A DNA stretch of 64,000 bases. Source: a virus. The position numbers and the translations under genes were made by a program. The stretch covers positions 1 to 64,000 of IMG/VR virus record IMGVR_UViG_3300012000_000005. The stretch is one strand, 5' to 3'. A model generated the notes under the pieces. The model had not been told where the DNA came from, made no database searches, and saw nothing but the letters and a program-made list of their open reading frames with translations. Of this stretch, positions 6,249-14,699 are shown piece by piece (the stretch's first letter is position 1; each line of letters opens with the position of its first letter).

Positions 6249-6604
6249 TGGATAAGCGTTCAGAGTCTCAATTTAAAGCTGTTGGCACACATGTTATTGC
6301 CCCAGCTAAAACTGGTGCAGGCGGCACTTGGGTAGAAAAATCTGGTAGCTCTAGAGTAGATGCTGGTACCCCACAAGATGTTATGAAGAACGTCGCTGCA
6401 ACTGGTCGTATGTTCCAAAAGCATAATGAAGCCCCAACAATGCGCGACCCAGAGATTCCTCGTTGGAGGGTTGAAGCTGGTGTTAGTGGAGATATCTCTC
6501 GCTCTGGGGTAGATGTAGCTACCAAAGAAGGTCGCCGTCAAGTAGCTTCTAAACTAGGTTTACCAAACAAGAAAGAATTTAGAGCAAAAAAGAAGAAAGG
6601 TTAA
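6248..6604 (+). CDS. Unknown basic 118-aa protein
   Basis: The product begins MDKRSESQFKAVGTHVIAPA and ends in a Lys-rich tail (FRAKKKKG). It has no recognisable domain. Coupling by TAATG to the previous gene and good codon coherence support it as real. Minus-strand readings over the same span are shadows. Confidence 0.7.
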   Translation: MDKRSESQFKAVGTHVIAPAKTGAGGTWVEKSGSSRVDAGTPQDVMKNVAATGRMFQKHNEAPTMRDPEIPRWRVEAGVSGDISRSGVDVATKEGRRQVASKLGLPNKKEFRAKKKKG

Positions 6605-6606
6605 TC

Positions 6607-6804
6607 ATGGAGACTGTTGTAAAATCTAGAGAACTTACGACAGCGGACAGGTGTGACCTTTGCAGCGCTGCTGCTCAAGTCGTATTTACATTTGCAAATG
6701 GTGAGTTATATTTTTGCGGTCATCACGCAAAAGATAAACGTTCAGCACTTCTTAACCAATCAATAGATGTGTTTGACCCCTTAAATTATTTAAATCGTTT
6801 ATAA
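6607..6804 (+). CDS. DUF7455-like zinc-binding protein
   Basis: The 65-residue protein contains LTTADRCDLCSAAAQVVF and LYFCGHHAKDK. This is the conserved pattern of a short family frequent in Actinobacteria and actinobacteriophages (DUF7455). C16, C19, C37 and H39/H40 are the probable zinc ligands. The function is unknown. It is the main sequence hint here that the host is an actinobacterium. Confidence 0.8.
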   Translation: METVVKSRELTTADRCDLCSAAAQVVFTFANGELYFCGHHAKDKRSALLNQSIDVFDPLNYLNRL

Positions 6805-6845
6805 TAAAATTTGTACTAACAAATTAATATTTAGGGGATAAATAA

Positions 6846-9521
6846 ATTATATTTCTGCGATTTTTCGCAGCACTATTCCTAGCAACATTTCTATTTTTAC
6901 TTGGTCAATCAACTGCGCATGCTGATGAACCTGCTACTGACCAGCAGGTCGTTTCCCCTGCCCCAAGCCCAGCTCCTGTAGATGGCGCTACCGTAACTAC
7001 TTCTTCTGGAGCCTTTCCACAACCAACGTCAACTCCTCAATCAACTGGTGAGAGTTCTTCAAGCTCTTCTTCAACTGGTTCAACTCCACAATCGTCTTCA
7101 ACTTCAGATACCTCATCGCCATCGCCCAGCCAATCGCCCATGCAATCGGCAGAGCCAGTATCCACGCCAACAAATAATCCTGAAACAATTACAGTTACCT
7201 CCGTACAGAATAAGATTGACACTGCAACTGCTACAGTCTCATCAACAAATATACCAACAACAGTCGCCTCTGACACTGCTGTTGTAACCGCTGTGGCACA
7301 AGCTACAGCGGCAATTCAAGATGCACAGACTTCTCTAAGTAACGCAACTCCTTTAGTGCAAGCAGCCGAAAGTGCTACAGCACTTATAGCACCTGCTGCA
7401 GCGGCTGTGGAAACCGCTACCACCACAGCTGCTGCCGCAGCTAATACTGTTACAACTCAAACTGCAGTTGTACAAGCTGCAACTGAAACTGTTGCTGCTA
7501 GACAAGAAGATGTAAATGTTGCAACTTCTGCAGTTACTACACAACAAGCAGTAGTAACGGAGGCCGTTATTACTAAGGCTGCGGCTGATGCTACTGTTGC
7601 TGCTAATACTCAACCAGGTCTTGATGTAAAAGTTACTCAGAACATTGGTTATAACAATGCTCCACCTGTAGAGGTAGGAACTACTACCTACACTGGAACT
7701 GCTGCTCAGATTAACTACAATTATGGTTTGGGTGGTCCCCCAAATACGTACCCAGAAGACTTTCAAATTAAATTCTCAGGACAGATTACGTCTAATACAA
7801 CTGGCAATATCCAGTTCTATGCTCCTGCAGATGACGGCGTAAAACTTTATCTAGATAATCAACTAGTTATTAATGACTGGTATGACAAAGGTGGCGGTGG
7901 TTCTATATCTGCTCCAGTAGCTTTTACAGCTAATACCCCTAAAGCTATTGTTCTTCATTTTTATGAGAACGGCGGAGGAGCAAACGTATCTTTGCGCTGG
8001 AATAGAGGTGCTGGTTGGGAAGTGGTTCCAGCTACAGCCTTGAGTCGTAGCAGCGCAACCCCTGAACAGCTAGCTGCAGCTCAAGCGGCTGCTACCGCAT
8101 TAAATACAGCTAATATAAATTTAAATAGTGCTACAGCAGCACAGTCAGTAGCAGAGACAGCACTTGCAGCAGCTCAGACCACACTAACAACAGAGACTCA
8201 AACATTGTCTAACCTCCAGGCTGAGAAAACTACTGCTGATGCTGCTGTTGTGTCAACTACTGCTGTTCTTACGCAGGTTACAAATGATGCGGCAACCGCT
8301 ACTTCCGCAGCTAATGCGGCTTTAAATACTGCTAATACTCTTGCTGATATTGCTGTTAATAAAGCAAACGCTATCGCTGTTCAGGTGTCCAGTACGAGCT
8401 CTCGTATTGAAGCGGAGGCTCAGGCTGCTGCGGCTGCTCAGGCTGCTGCGGCTGCTGCTGCGCAAGCTGCTGCTCAACAAGATGCTTCTTCTTCAACGCC
8501 AACTGTGCAACCAAATCCAAGTACTCCAACGTCTCCTTCTGACGGTGGGCCAACCACTCCTCCTCAGACAAATCCTCAAAACCCATCTACTGACCCTCTT
8601 CCTCCAACTGATACTGAACCTCAGCCCGATTCTCCATCTCAACCTGAAGGTCAGGAACAATCTCAAGAGCCTTCCGAAGATGGGGCTCAAAACCAAGAAT
8701 CCAATCAGGAATCTGACCAGAATCCTGAATCTCCTGACGAGCCAGAATCAACTGATGATACGCCTGAACAAGATGAGAATAACACATCTGATGATGGTAC
8801 TGATAGTTCCCAAGACTCATCTGAAGAACCTACAGACTCAGAAGAAGAACAGCAAACCACAGACCCAGAGTCACCAGAAACAGACCCCGAACAAAGCGGC
8901 GAAACTGACGAGTCTCAGAGCGAGAGTAATACTGAAGAATCAGAACAGCCACAGTCAGAAGAACAAGAGCAAGATAATCCGTTGGAAGAAACATCTTCTG
9001 ATAATACACCAGAAGAGGTAATAAGTGAAGCACTGGCTGATGGCAAACTTACTGAAGAGGAAAAAGCTGCCGTAGTAGAGGCTTTAGTTTCTAATTTAGA
9101 ACCTGGGGAAGCTGTTAGCGCTGAGGCTCTGAAGGAAGCTGGATTAACCTATGAGGACCTACCTCCTCAAACTCCAGTCAACGTTCGTACTGATGAGAAC
9201 GGTAATCCCGTTATAATTGAAGCAGAGGTTGCTGCGGCGCTAGTCTTATTAGAGAACCCCGCAGAACTTTTAGGCGCAATATTCGATGACCCAGGTCAGG
9301 TCCTTTTAGCACTCGGTTCTATCGGTGCTGATATGTCTCCAGAAGAACGAGAAGAAGCAACCAAAATGGTGGTTGCAACTGTCGTAGCAGCTGGAGCGGC
9401 TCTTAACGCAATCGGTGCAGCAGCTGGTGGCTCATCCGCACCAAGTGGTGGTGGAAGCAGTAACTCTGGAGGGGGAGGCCCTTCTGGAGAGAGTAAGGCC
9501 GTTAGGAGACGTAAGCCATGA
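6846..9521 (+). CDS. Secreted PA14-domain protein with non-ATG start
   Basis: The frame opens after a TAA at 6843 and has no ATG, GTG or TTG before 7140. Codons from 6846 nevertheless encode a clear signal peptide (FLRFFAALFLATFLFLLG then AHA cleavage). GGGG at 6834-6837 sits 8 nt before an ATT at 6846, so ATT is the likely start (891 aa). Residues about 256-402 form a PA14 domain (FSGQITSNTTGNIQFYAPAD, DDGVKLYLDNQLVINDW), normally a carbohydrate-binding beta-barrel. Ala-rich heptad segments flank it. A Ser/Glu/Asp/Pro linker (about 545-720) and an Ala/Gly-rich tail follow. It is probably exported or displayed on the infected cell, or is a virion adhesin. The next membrane gene overlaps its stop. 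Confidence 0.75.
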   Translation: MIFLRFFAALFLATFLFLLGQSTAHADEPATDQQVVSPAPSPAPVDGATVTTSSGAFPQPTSTPQSTGESSSSSSSTGSTPQSSSTSDTSSPSPSQSPMQSAEPVSTPTNNPETITVTSVQNKIDTATATVSSTNIPTTVASDTAVVTAVAQATAAIQDAQTSLSNATPLVQAAESATALIAPAAAAVETATTTAAAAANTVTTQTAVVQAATETVAARQEDVNVATSAVTTQQAVVTEAVITKAAADATVAANTQPGLDVKVTQNIGYNNAPPVEVGTTTYTGTAAQINYNYGLGGPPNTYPEDFQIKFSGQITSNTTGNIQFYAPADDGVKLYLDNQLVINDWYDKGGGGSISAPVAFTANTPKAIVLHFYENGGGANVSLRWNRGAGWEVVPATALSRSSATPEQLAAAQAAATALNTANINLNSATAAQSVAETALAAAQTTLTTETQTLSNLQAEKTTADAAVVSTTAVLTQVTNDAATATSAANAALNTANTLADIAVNKANAIAVQVSSTSSRIEAEAQAAAAAQAAAAAAAQAAAQQDASSSTPTVQPNPSTPTSPSDGGPTTPPQTNPQNPSTDPLPPTDTEPQPDSPSQPEGQEQSQEPSEDGAQNQESNQESDQNPESPDEPESTDDTPEQDENNTSDDGTDSSQDSSEEPTDSEEEQQTTDPESPETDPEQSGETDESQSESNTEESEQPQSEEQEQDNPLEETSSDNTPEEVISEALADGKLTEEEKAAVVEALVSNLEPGEAVSAEALKEAGLTYEDLPPQTPVNVRTDENGNPVIIEAEVAAALVLLENPAELLGAIFDDPGQVLLALGSIGADMSPEEREEATKMVVATVVAAGAALNAIGAAAGGSSAPSGGGSSNSGGGGPSGESKAVRRRKP

Positions 9522-9700
9522 ACCTAATTAAAAAGTTAGCAAAAGACTTTATTGAACAAACCTGGACACTTCTTGGAATGTTCATTGCATGGGTCGTCTT
9601 AGACGGTAGCGCTAAGACAGTAGTTGGGTATGCAATTTTGTTCAGCCTTGGTGCTTGGGCAATTACTTACCCTATTCGTAACCCAAAGGAAGAAGATTAA
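9518..9700 (+). CDS. Small membrane protein, 60 aa
   Basis: A charged N-terminus (MNLIKKLAKDF) precedes two hydrophobic stretches (LLGMFIAWVVLDG and VVGYAILFSLGAWAITY). The result is a short two-pass membrane protein of holin-like size. ATGA couples it to the PA14 gene, suggesting that the two products act together at the envelope. The exact role is unknown. Confidence 0.7.
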   Translation: MNLIKKLAKDFIEQTWTLLGMFIAWVVLDGSAKTVVGYAILFSLGAWAITYPIRNPKEED

Positions 9701-10110
9701 TGAAATCAATAGGTAATATTTTACTAAGAATTGTCGCTACTTTTGCGGCTAGCGGCCTTTCAGTTATTGGTGCTGGAGCAATTGCAGGCGTAGACACTTT
9801 AACAGCTGTTGCTGTTGCTGGTCTTACCGCTGTTGCCGCAGTCGTAGAGAAGCTAGCACGTGGCTTTATGAATGATGGCAAGCTTGACCTAGATGAGATT
9901 AACGCGGCATTTGCTGCAGTTGATACAAAGGCTAAGAGCGCGGCTGACCTTCAGGTAGAAGCTAAGCAAAACGGACACAACATCACAATTGCTGCTGGAA
10001 CAGGTGCAGTTAGTTATGCAGCCGCAGAAGCGGTATCCGCTGCCCCAGCTAAGGTTGGAAATCATCAACCAGACGCACATGACCCAGACGACGAGTGGGA
10101 TAAGGACTAG
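9700..10110 (+). CDS. Holin-like membrane protein, 136 aa
   Basis: The N-terminal 60 residues hold two transmembrane stretches (LLRIVATFAASGLSVIGAGA; LTAVAVAGLTAVAAVV) followed by EKLARGF. This layout resembles actinophage holins. An Asp/Glu-rich soluble region (DGKLDLDEINAAF) and an acidic tail follow. It is separate from the endolysin gene at 18909, so it may be a holin, an antiholin or a partner of the PA14 protein. It ends at a strong terminator. Confidence 0.5.
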   Translation: MKSIGNILLRIVATFAASGLSVIGAGAIAGVDTLTAVAVAGLTAVAAVVEKLARGFMNDGKLDLDEINAAFAAVDTKAKSAADLQVEAKQNGHNITIAAGTGAVSYAAAEAVSAAPAKVGNHQPDAHDPDDEWDKD

Positions 10111-10126
10111 TTCCTTAAAAACTAAG

Positions 10127-10165
10127 CCGCATAAGGCACCCTAACGGGTGCTTTATGCGGTTTTA
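10127..10165 (+). terminator. Strong terminator ending the 4-10 kb operon
   Basis: A 14-bp stem (10127-10140, CCGCATAAGGCACC, with 10147-10160, one mismatch) with a short loop is followed by TTTT. Confidence 0.85.
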
Positions 10166-10198
10166 CTATTAGAAAGCACCTACAATCGGAGTATGACA

Positions 10199-10558
10199 AT
10201 GCTGAGTAAGGGATATAAGCGCTCTGGTGGGCAAGGTGGCGGCAGCAAAGGCGTAGCCGCAAGCGGAATTGAGGCTCTTAGCTCTAGAGCTAGCACTGGT
10301 TCTCGCAAGTCTATGCCAAAAATGGCATCAACCCAATCAGCAACTAAAGCAATTTACAAAAATAGAGCTAAAGAACAACAAAAAGCTAATAAATATGTAA
10401 AACCTAAGCCTGCTCCAGCTAAAAAAGCTCCTACAAAAAAGGCTACAAAGCCAAAAACAGAAAAACAGCTGTCTTCAGAGTACAAAAATGTAGGTTCCGA
10501 TACGTCAAACCTTCCACCAGTCGATTTAACAGGTAGACAGTTCAATGGCAAAGCGTAA
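10199..10558 (+). CDS. Unknown basic 119-aa protein
   Basis: The product begins MLSKGYKRSGGQGGGSKGVA and contains a Lys/Pro/Ala low-complexity tract (KPKPAPAKKAPTKKATKPKT) like histone H1 tails. The open frame extends to 10148 inside the terminator, so that start is rejected. Of the ATGs at 10193 and 10199, the second has proper spacing to GGAG at 10188. DNA or capsid binding is possible from composition only. Confidence 0.65.
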   Translation: MLSKGYKRSGGQGGGSKGVAASGIEALSSRASTGSRKSMPKMASTQSATKAIYKNRAKEQQKANKYVKPKPAPAKKAPTKKATKPKTEKQLSSEYKNVGSDTSNLPPVDLTGRQFNGKA

Positions 10559-10721
10559 AAGAAGCAAGGCTTCTATAAAATCAGAAATTACCGCCTCAAC
10601 TACCTCTCCAGTTAAGGCAGATAAGGCATCTCGCCAGTTTAGGGACCGTAAAACCTTTGTTATGTCACCTATTAAGCCTAAAGACACTCATGCGCTACAA
10701 TGGAGCCGTTGGTCTCCATGA
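10545..10721 (+). CDS. Unknown basic 58-aa protein
   Basis: An ATG at 10545 inside the end of the preceding gene opens a 58-codon frame (MAKRKRSKASIKSEITASTT ending WSRWSP). It is strongly basic at the N-terminus. Its TGA overlaps the next ATG (10718-10721). The chained overlaps support it despite its size. Confidence 0.6.
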   Translation: MAKRKRSKASIKSEITASTTSPVKADKASRQFRDRKTFVMSPIKPKDTHALQWSRWSP

Positions 10722-10876
10722 GATATAAGGAGTTTTTACAAGCAGAGCCTAAACCAATACAGGTTCAAGACTCTAGATTTGGTTTACGTAAGTTCTTTAC
10801 AACAGATAAAGAAAAACCTAGTATTGTCGTCTGGAACCAGCCAGGCAAAGGACCAAATGGCGAAAGCCAGAATTAG
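10718..10876 (+). CDS. Unknown 52-aa protein
   Basis: The frame begins MRYKEFLQAEPKPIQVQDSR and ends NQPGKGPNGESQN. It is coupled by ATGA to the previous gene and is followed 17 nt later by the tail-type gene at 10894. No motif is recognised. Confidence 0.6.
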   Translation: MRYKEFLQAEPKPIQVQDSRFGLRKFFTTDKEKPSIVVWNQPGKGPNGESQN

Positions 10877-10893
10877 TATTTGAAAGGACTACA

Positions 10894-11682
10894 ATGGCAG
10901 CATCATATCCAGGTTCGGTACGAGTATTTGATACAAAGTTTAATATCACCGACACTGTAGACGCTTCGCACCCTAACTCTTTACAAGAAGAAGTAGTTGC
11001 TATGCAGTCTATTATTGGTACAAACCCTCATGTTTCTACTGCTGCTAACCCTACAACCGCTTTTGTCGCTAGTTCCTTTACATACGGAAGCCTTTCTGCA
11101 CGTATTGCTAACATTGAAAACGGTGTTGTAGCCGATTCACACACTCAATATCTACGTAAAACTGCAGATGGTTTTACTAGTAATAGAGTTGACACTGGCA
11201 ACCAATCAAATGTTGGAGTTGTTGTACGAGGAACTCTAAATCAGTCTGCAAACCTCCAAGAATGGCAAAATAACATTGGAGTTGTTCAAGCAGCCGTTAC
11301 TCCAACTGGTTTATTTACTGGAACGGTAAATGCAGCCAATATTGTTGGTAGCGTAACCGCAATTCCTCAAGATGCAACAATTGAACAAAAATCTTCTAAT
11401 TTTTCATTAGTATTATCTGACAAAAACAAAGTATTTTGGTGTGTTAACACTGGAGCAACTTTAACTGTAACTATTCCCCTAAATGCTAGCCAAGCTTTTC
11501 CAACTGGCTCTCAAATGACGTTTATTCGTGGACAAAACCAAAATGTAACGTTTGTTGGAGAATCTGGCACGGTTGTATTAGGTGCAACTCCTGGTCCAAA
11601 CCTAAGAACGCAGTGGTCAGCAGCCACTCTTCTAAAGCTTGCTGAGAATACCTGGACTCTACTTGGCGATTTGAGCGCCTAA
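10894..11682 (+). CDS. Tail/fibre-type virion protein, 262 aa
   Basis: The N-terminus (FNITDTVDASHPNSLQEEVV followed by AMQSIIGTNPH) is a motif seen at the head of many minor tail and fibre proteins of actinophages. A central coiled region (LRKTADGFTSN) leads to a C-terminal beta-rich domain (TLTVTIPLNASQAFPTGSQM) similar to end domains of fibre proteins. It is most likely a virion appendage protein. Its stop overlaps the start of the Hint protein (TAATG), so the two are co-expressed and may assemble together. Confidence 0.65.
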   Translation: MAASYPGSVRVFDTKFNITDTVDASHPNSLQEEVVAMQSIIGTNPHVSTAANPTTAFVASSFTYGSLSARIANIENGVVADSHTQYLRKTADGFTSNRVDTGNQSNVGVVVRGTLNQSANLQEWQNNIGVVQAAVTPTGLFTGTVNAANIVGSVTAIPQDATIEQKSSNFSLVLSDKNKVFWCVNTGATLTVTIPLNASQAFPTGSQMTFIRGQNQNVTFVGESGTVVLGATPGPNLRTQWSAATLLKLAENTWTLLGDLSA

Positions 11683-13481
11683 TGTTAGTTAGAGTCGGTC
11701 CAGTTGACTCCCAGAAAAAGGTACCGCCTGGTTTAGCAACGCTAACCTCAGCAACTGATACTGGGTCTAATAGAAACTTTGATGATGGTTCATGTAACTT
11801 AACATGGACTGCGCCTACATTTGACGGAAAAACACCGCTTGTAGGCTATGACATTGTTGCTACTCCAGCTGACGGCGGCGCAGATGTTGTTACACAGGTT
11901 GGGCTAACAACAACTGGAAATATTACTGGTCTTCGTTCTGGTATTGAATATACTTACAAAGTTAGGGCTAGAAACCAAAGCAGTACTGGTTCTAACTCTT
12001 CTGGCAGAGGACCAATTAGAGCTACTACAAAGCCTAATATTCCTACAAACGTTTCAGCTGCTAATTTAAATACTGGAAGCACCGCATCAGTTTCATGGTC
12101 CGCCCCAGCTAACGGCGGTTCAACAATTACTCAATATACTGTAAAGATTGTTGGAACTAATACAACCCTAACAACTTCTAGCACTTCTCTTACTTTTACT
12201 GGATTAACTAACGGCAATAGTTATAGCTTTGTTGTTACTGCTACAAACGCAAACGGAACTAGTGCTGAATCAAACCCATCTGGTGTTATTGGTATCACTC
12301 AACCTGCTCCAGCACCAGCACCAGCTCCACCTTCTGGTGGTGGTGGGTGCACAAGTTGTCCACAAGACAGCGGAACTAGCTATTGTTCTGGAGCAAATTT
12401 AGTAATTAACCGAATAGACCCTTGTTGTGGAACAACACTATCGCCAAGAGTTGTTACAGTTAACGGCTGCGCTGCTCCAACTCCAACTGCTCCACCAGTA
12501 ACATGTTGCCAAGATGACGACGCAGGATTTTGCAGTGGCGGTACTTGGTTTCAAAATAGATTTGACCCTTGTGGTGGAGCTTATTGTGCCCCAAGAAATA
12601 CTGGAAGTCCTTGCGTCTCAACTGGGCCATCTGACGCAAACACTACTTATTGTGCATCAACTGCTTCGTTTGTTCCAACTTCGGGATATCCTGGAAACTG
12701 CCCAGGAGCTAGTACAGTAGTCGTAACACCAACTGCTCCTCCAGTAGTCATAACACCAACTGCTGCTCCAGTAACGCCAACTGCTGCTCCTGGACCTGAT
12801 GCTTTTGGTTGCCCACCTGGCACTGGTTTTGCTGGCGTTGGTCGAGGATGTATCCCTACTGGTCCTGTGACAGTAACACCAACTGCTGCTCCAGTAGTTG
12901 TAACCCCAACTCCACCATCTCAACCATTTGCACCTTGGCCAGAGTATTTCTACACGGGCGTTGGCGGTCCACCAGCAGCACCAGTACCAAGATACCCCTA
13001 CTACTGCTTATCTATTGACAGCATGATTCCTACTCCAAATGGAGATAAGAGATTAGCTGACTTAGTAATTGGTGACCAGATTATTTCTGCACGTTTTGAG
13101 GAAATTGACCCAGATGACCCAAATGCAGACTTAATTGTGGATACTTGGTCCTCAGACAGCTTTACCTATCGTGAGCTAGATATAACAACAATTGTTAATA
13201 TCAGAGAGTGGGAAGAGACTGGTCGTTATACTATTAACAATAGAATCCACGTAACAGGCACTCACCCATTTATTGCAAAAGAAGCCGCGGATGGGCGCTA
13301 TTACTATACTAGAGCTGCTCAGCTTGTAGAGGGTGATTTTTTATTTGATGGGGATTTAGAGACTTGGGTTCCCGTTACAAGTATTTCATATGCTCCAAAC
13401 ATTAGATTTAAAGTTCGTACTCTTAGCACTGAGCCCTATGATATGTTCTTCGCAGAGGGTATACTAGTTCACAACAAGTAA
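11682..13481 (+). CDS. FN3, Cys-rich, Pro/Thr-rich protein with C-terminal Hint domain
   Basis: The domains in order are two fibronectin type III repeats (about 17-116 and 117-207), a Pro-Ala hinge, and about three Cys-rich repeats (about 222-335). A Pro/Thr-rich linker repeats TPTAAPVV (about 345-412). A Hint (hedgehog/intein) domain runs from Cys442 to the end. The Hint domain shows CLSIDSMIPTPNGDKRLADL at its start, THPF (block B) and a terminal GILVHNK (blocks F/G). There is no homing endonuclease insert and no C-extein beyond one Lys. It therefore looks like a hedgehog/BIL-type autoprocessing domain that could release or attach the N-terminal part through a thioester at Cys442, not a splicing intein. 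A surface fibre or adhesin role is inferred from FN3 and context. Confidence 0.8.
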   Translation: MLVRVGPVDSQKKVPPGLATLTSATDTGSNRNFDDGSCNLTWTAPTFDGKTPLVGYDIVATPADGGADVVTQVGLTTTGNITGLRSGIEYTYKVRARNQSSTGSNSSGRGPIRATTKPNIPTNVSAANLNTGSTASVSWSAPANGGSTITQYTVKIVGTNTTLTTSSTSLTFTGLTNGNSYSFVVTATNANGTSAESNPSGVIGITQPAPAPAPAPPSGGGGCTSCPQDSGTSYCSGANLVINRIDPCCGTTLSPRVVTVNGCAAPTPTAPPVTCCQDDDAGFCSGGTWFQNRFDPCGGAYCAPRNTGSPCVSTGPSDANTTYCASTASFVPTSGYPGNCPGASTVVVTPTAPPVVITPTAAPVTPTAAPGPDAFGCPPGTGFAGVGRGCIPTGPVTVTPTAAPVVVTPTPPSQPFAPWPEYFYTGVGGPPAAPVPRYPYYCLSIDSMIPTPNGDKRLADLVIGDQIISARFEEIDPDDPNADLIVDTWSSDSFTYRELDITTIVNIREWEETGRYTINNRIHVTGTHPFIAKEAADGRYYYTRAAQLVEGDFLFDGDLETWVPVTSISYAPNIRFKVRTLSTEPYDMFFAEGILVHNK

Positions 13482-13491
13482 AGGACCTAAT

Positions 13492-14109
13492 ATGGAATCA
13501 AAAATCGTTGCACCAGGGATAGTCTTATTTGAGAACATAGTCCCTGACTATAAAGAGCTAGTACAGGAAATAGAAAAAGTAGGAAATTCACCATCTAAAG
13601 TAATTAGGTGGAAACGAGCTACTGTGGGTTCTCCTACCGCTGGAACTCAAATACACGAGGCTAGAACCAACTCCTCTATTCATCTTCAAGCTGAGTGGGC
13701 TACGGTTGAAAACCCAGATTTAAATGCTGGAGGACAGCTAGCGGTAAAGTTAATTAATAACATTCAAGATGCCTACAACAAATATAAAGAATATTATCCA
13801 TCAGTAAACTCTGGAGACCTTCCAGTAAGCCCTATTATTTTAAGGTATCAAACTGGTCAAAAATACGATATGCATGCAGATGCTGGCGGAGGAAATAACC
13901 GAGTATTATCTTTAGTTTGGTATGTAAATAACGAGTATGAAGGTGGAGAAATTGACTTCCCATACTTTGGATATAAGTTAAAGCCACCAGCTAATTCTAT
14001 GATTTTCTTTCCTTCTAACTACATTTATGCGCATATAGCTCACCCAGTAACTGACGGAACAAAGTATGCCGTGGTTATGTGGATATTGGAAGACACAACT
14101 CATTTATGA
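13492..14109 (+). CDS. 2OG-Fe(II) oxygenase, prolyl-hydroxylase-like
   Basis: The 205-residue protein has the P4H-type double-stranded beta-helix motifs: MHAD (His128, Asp130), LVWYVNNEYEGGEIDFP, and FPSNYIYAHIAHPVTDGTKY giving a distal His (H181 or H184) and Lys191 for 2-oxoglutarate. The family hydroxylates peptidyl proline or similar residues using Fe(II), O2 and 2OG. It sits 11 nt after the Hint/Pro-Thr-rich gene and is coupled to a second oxygenase, so a virion protein may be its substrate. DNA or small-molecule hydroxylation cannot be excluded. Confidence 0.8.
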   Translation: MESKIVAPGIVLFENIVPDYKELVQEIEKVGNSPSKVIRWKRATVGSPTAGTQIHEARTNSSIHLQAEWATVENPDLNAGGQLAVKLINNIQDAYNKYKEYYPSVNSGDLPVSPIILRYQTGQKYDMHADAGGGNNRVLSLVWYVNNEYEGGEIDFPYFGYKLKPPANSMIFFPSNYIYAHIAHPVTDGTKYAVVMWILEDTTHL

Positions 14110-14699
14110 AATATTTTTCTGATGACGCAGATATGGGTACCCGCCCAATTGTAAAAGACCCAATTATAGTAAGTGACGTTCTAGAGCCAACTAGATTTGC
14201 AGAGGTTGTAGAAACGGTTACTAATTACCCATTGGATGAGCTTACTTACGATAGAAGTTTTGGCCGTTTTATGTTAAAGCCTGGGTCAAGCACCTTGCCA
14301 GACGACCTATTAAAGGAATGTCAGCAAAAAGCAAGAGATATATTTGACAGCCAAACTCTTCTACCTACATATGCCTGCTACGTAAAATACAAGGGTGCTA
14401 GAGCTAACTTATTGCGCCACAAAGACAGCAATGCTTGCACATATACAATTGACCTTTGTTTAACACAGATGGTTGAGTGGCCGCTATACGTTGAGGATAA
14501 AGAGTACATATTGCAGCCAAATCAAGCTCTATGTTTTTATGGAGAGGACCAAACTCATTGGCGCGGCCCATATCCAGAAAAAGACACAAATATAATAGAC
14601 ATGATATTTCTACATTATGCGGAGCCAGACCACTGGTATCACACCAAAGGAGCGGAGTACTACAAAACAATCATGGCTAGACAAAACGCTGTGATGTAA
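14106..14699 (+). CDS. Second 2OG-Fe(II) oxygenase-like protein
   Basis: The 197-residue product (start ATG 14106, ATGA overlap with the first oxygenase; an earlier in-frame start is unlikely) has RHKDSNA (His105-x-Asp107), a strand EYILQPNQALCFYG and a distal THWRGPYP (His151, Arg153). This is the expected iron-facial triad and 2OG-binding Arg. It differs from the first oxygenase and is not a recent duplicate. It could act on a different residue of the same target. Confidence 0.7.
   Translation: MKYFSDDADMGTRPIVKDPIIVSDVLEPTRFAEVVETVTNYPLDELTYDRSFGRFMLKPGSSTLPDDLLKECQQKARDIFDSQTLLPTYACYVKYKGARANLLRHKDSNACTYTIDLCLTQMVEWPLYVEDKEYILQPNQALCFYGEDQTHWRGPYPEKDTNIIDMIFLHYAEPDHWYHTKGAEYYKTIMARQNAVM

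Noticed and set aside
7037-9033. Long minus-strand and alternate-frame open frames over the PA14 protein gene
   Set aside because: They mirror the Ala/Gln/Ser-rich low-complexity coding sequence on the plus strand, lack ribosome sites and give repetitive LLR/SSS products.
11682-13481. Splicing intein in the Hint protein
   Set aside because: There is no C-extein with Ser, Thr or Cys after the terminal HN, and no endonuclease; the domain ends the protein.
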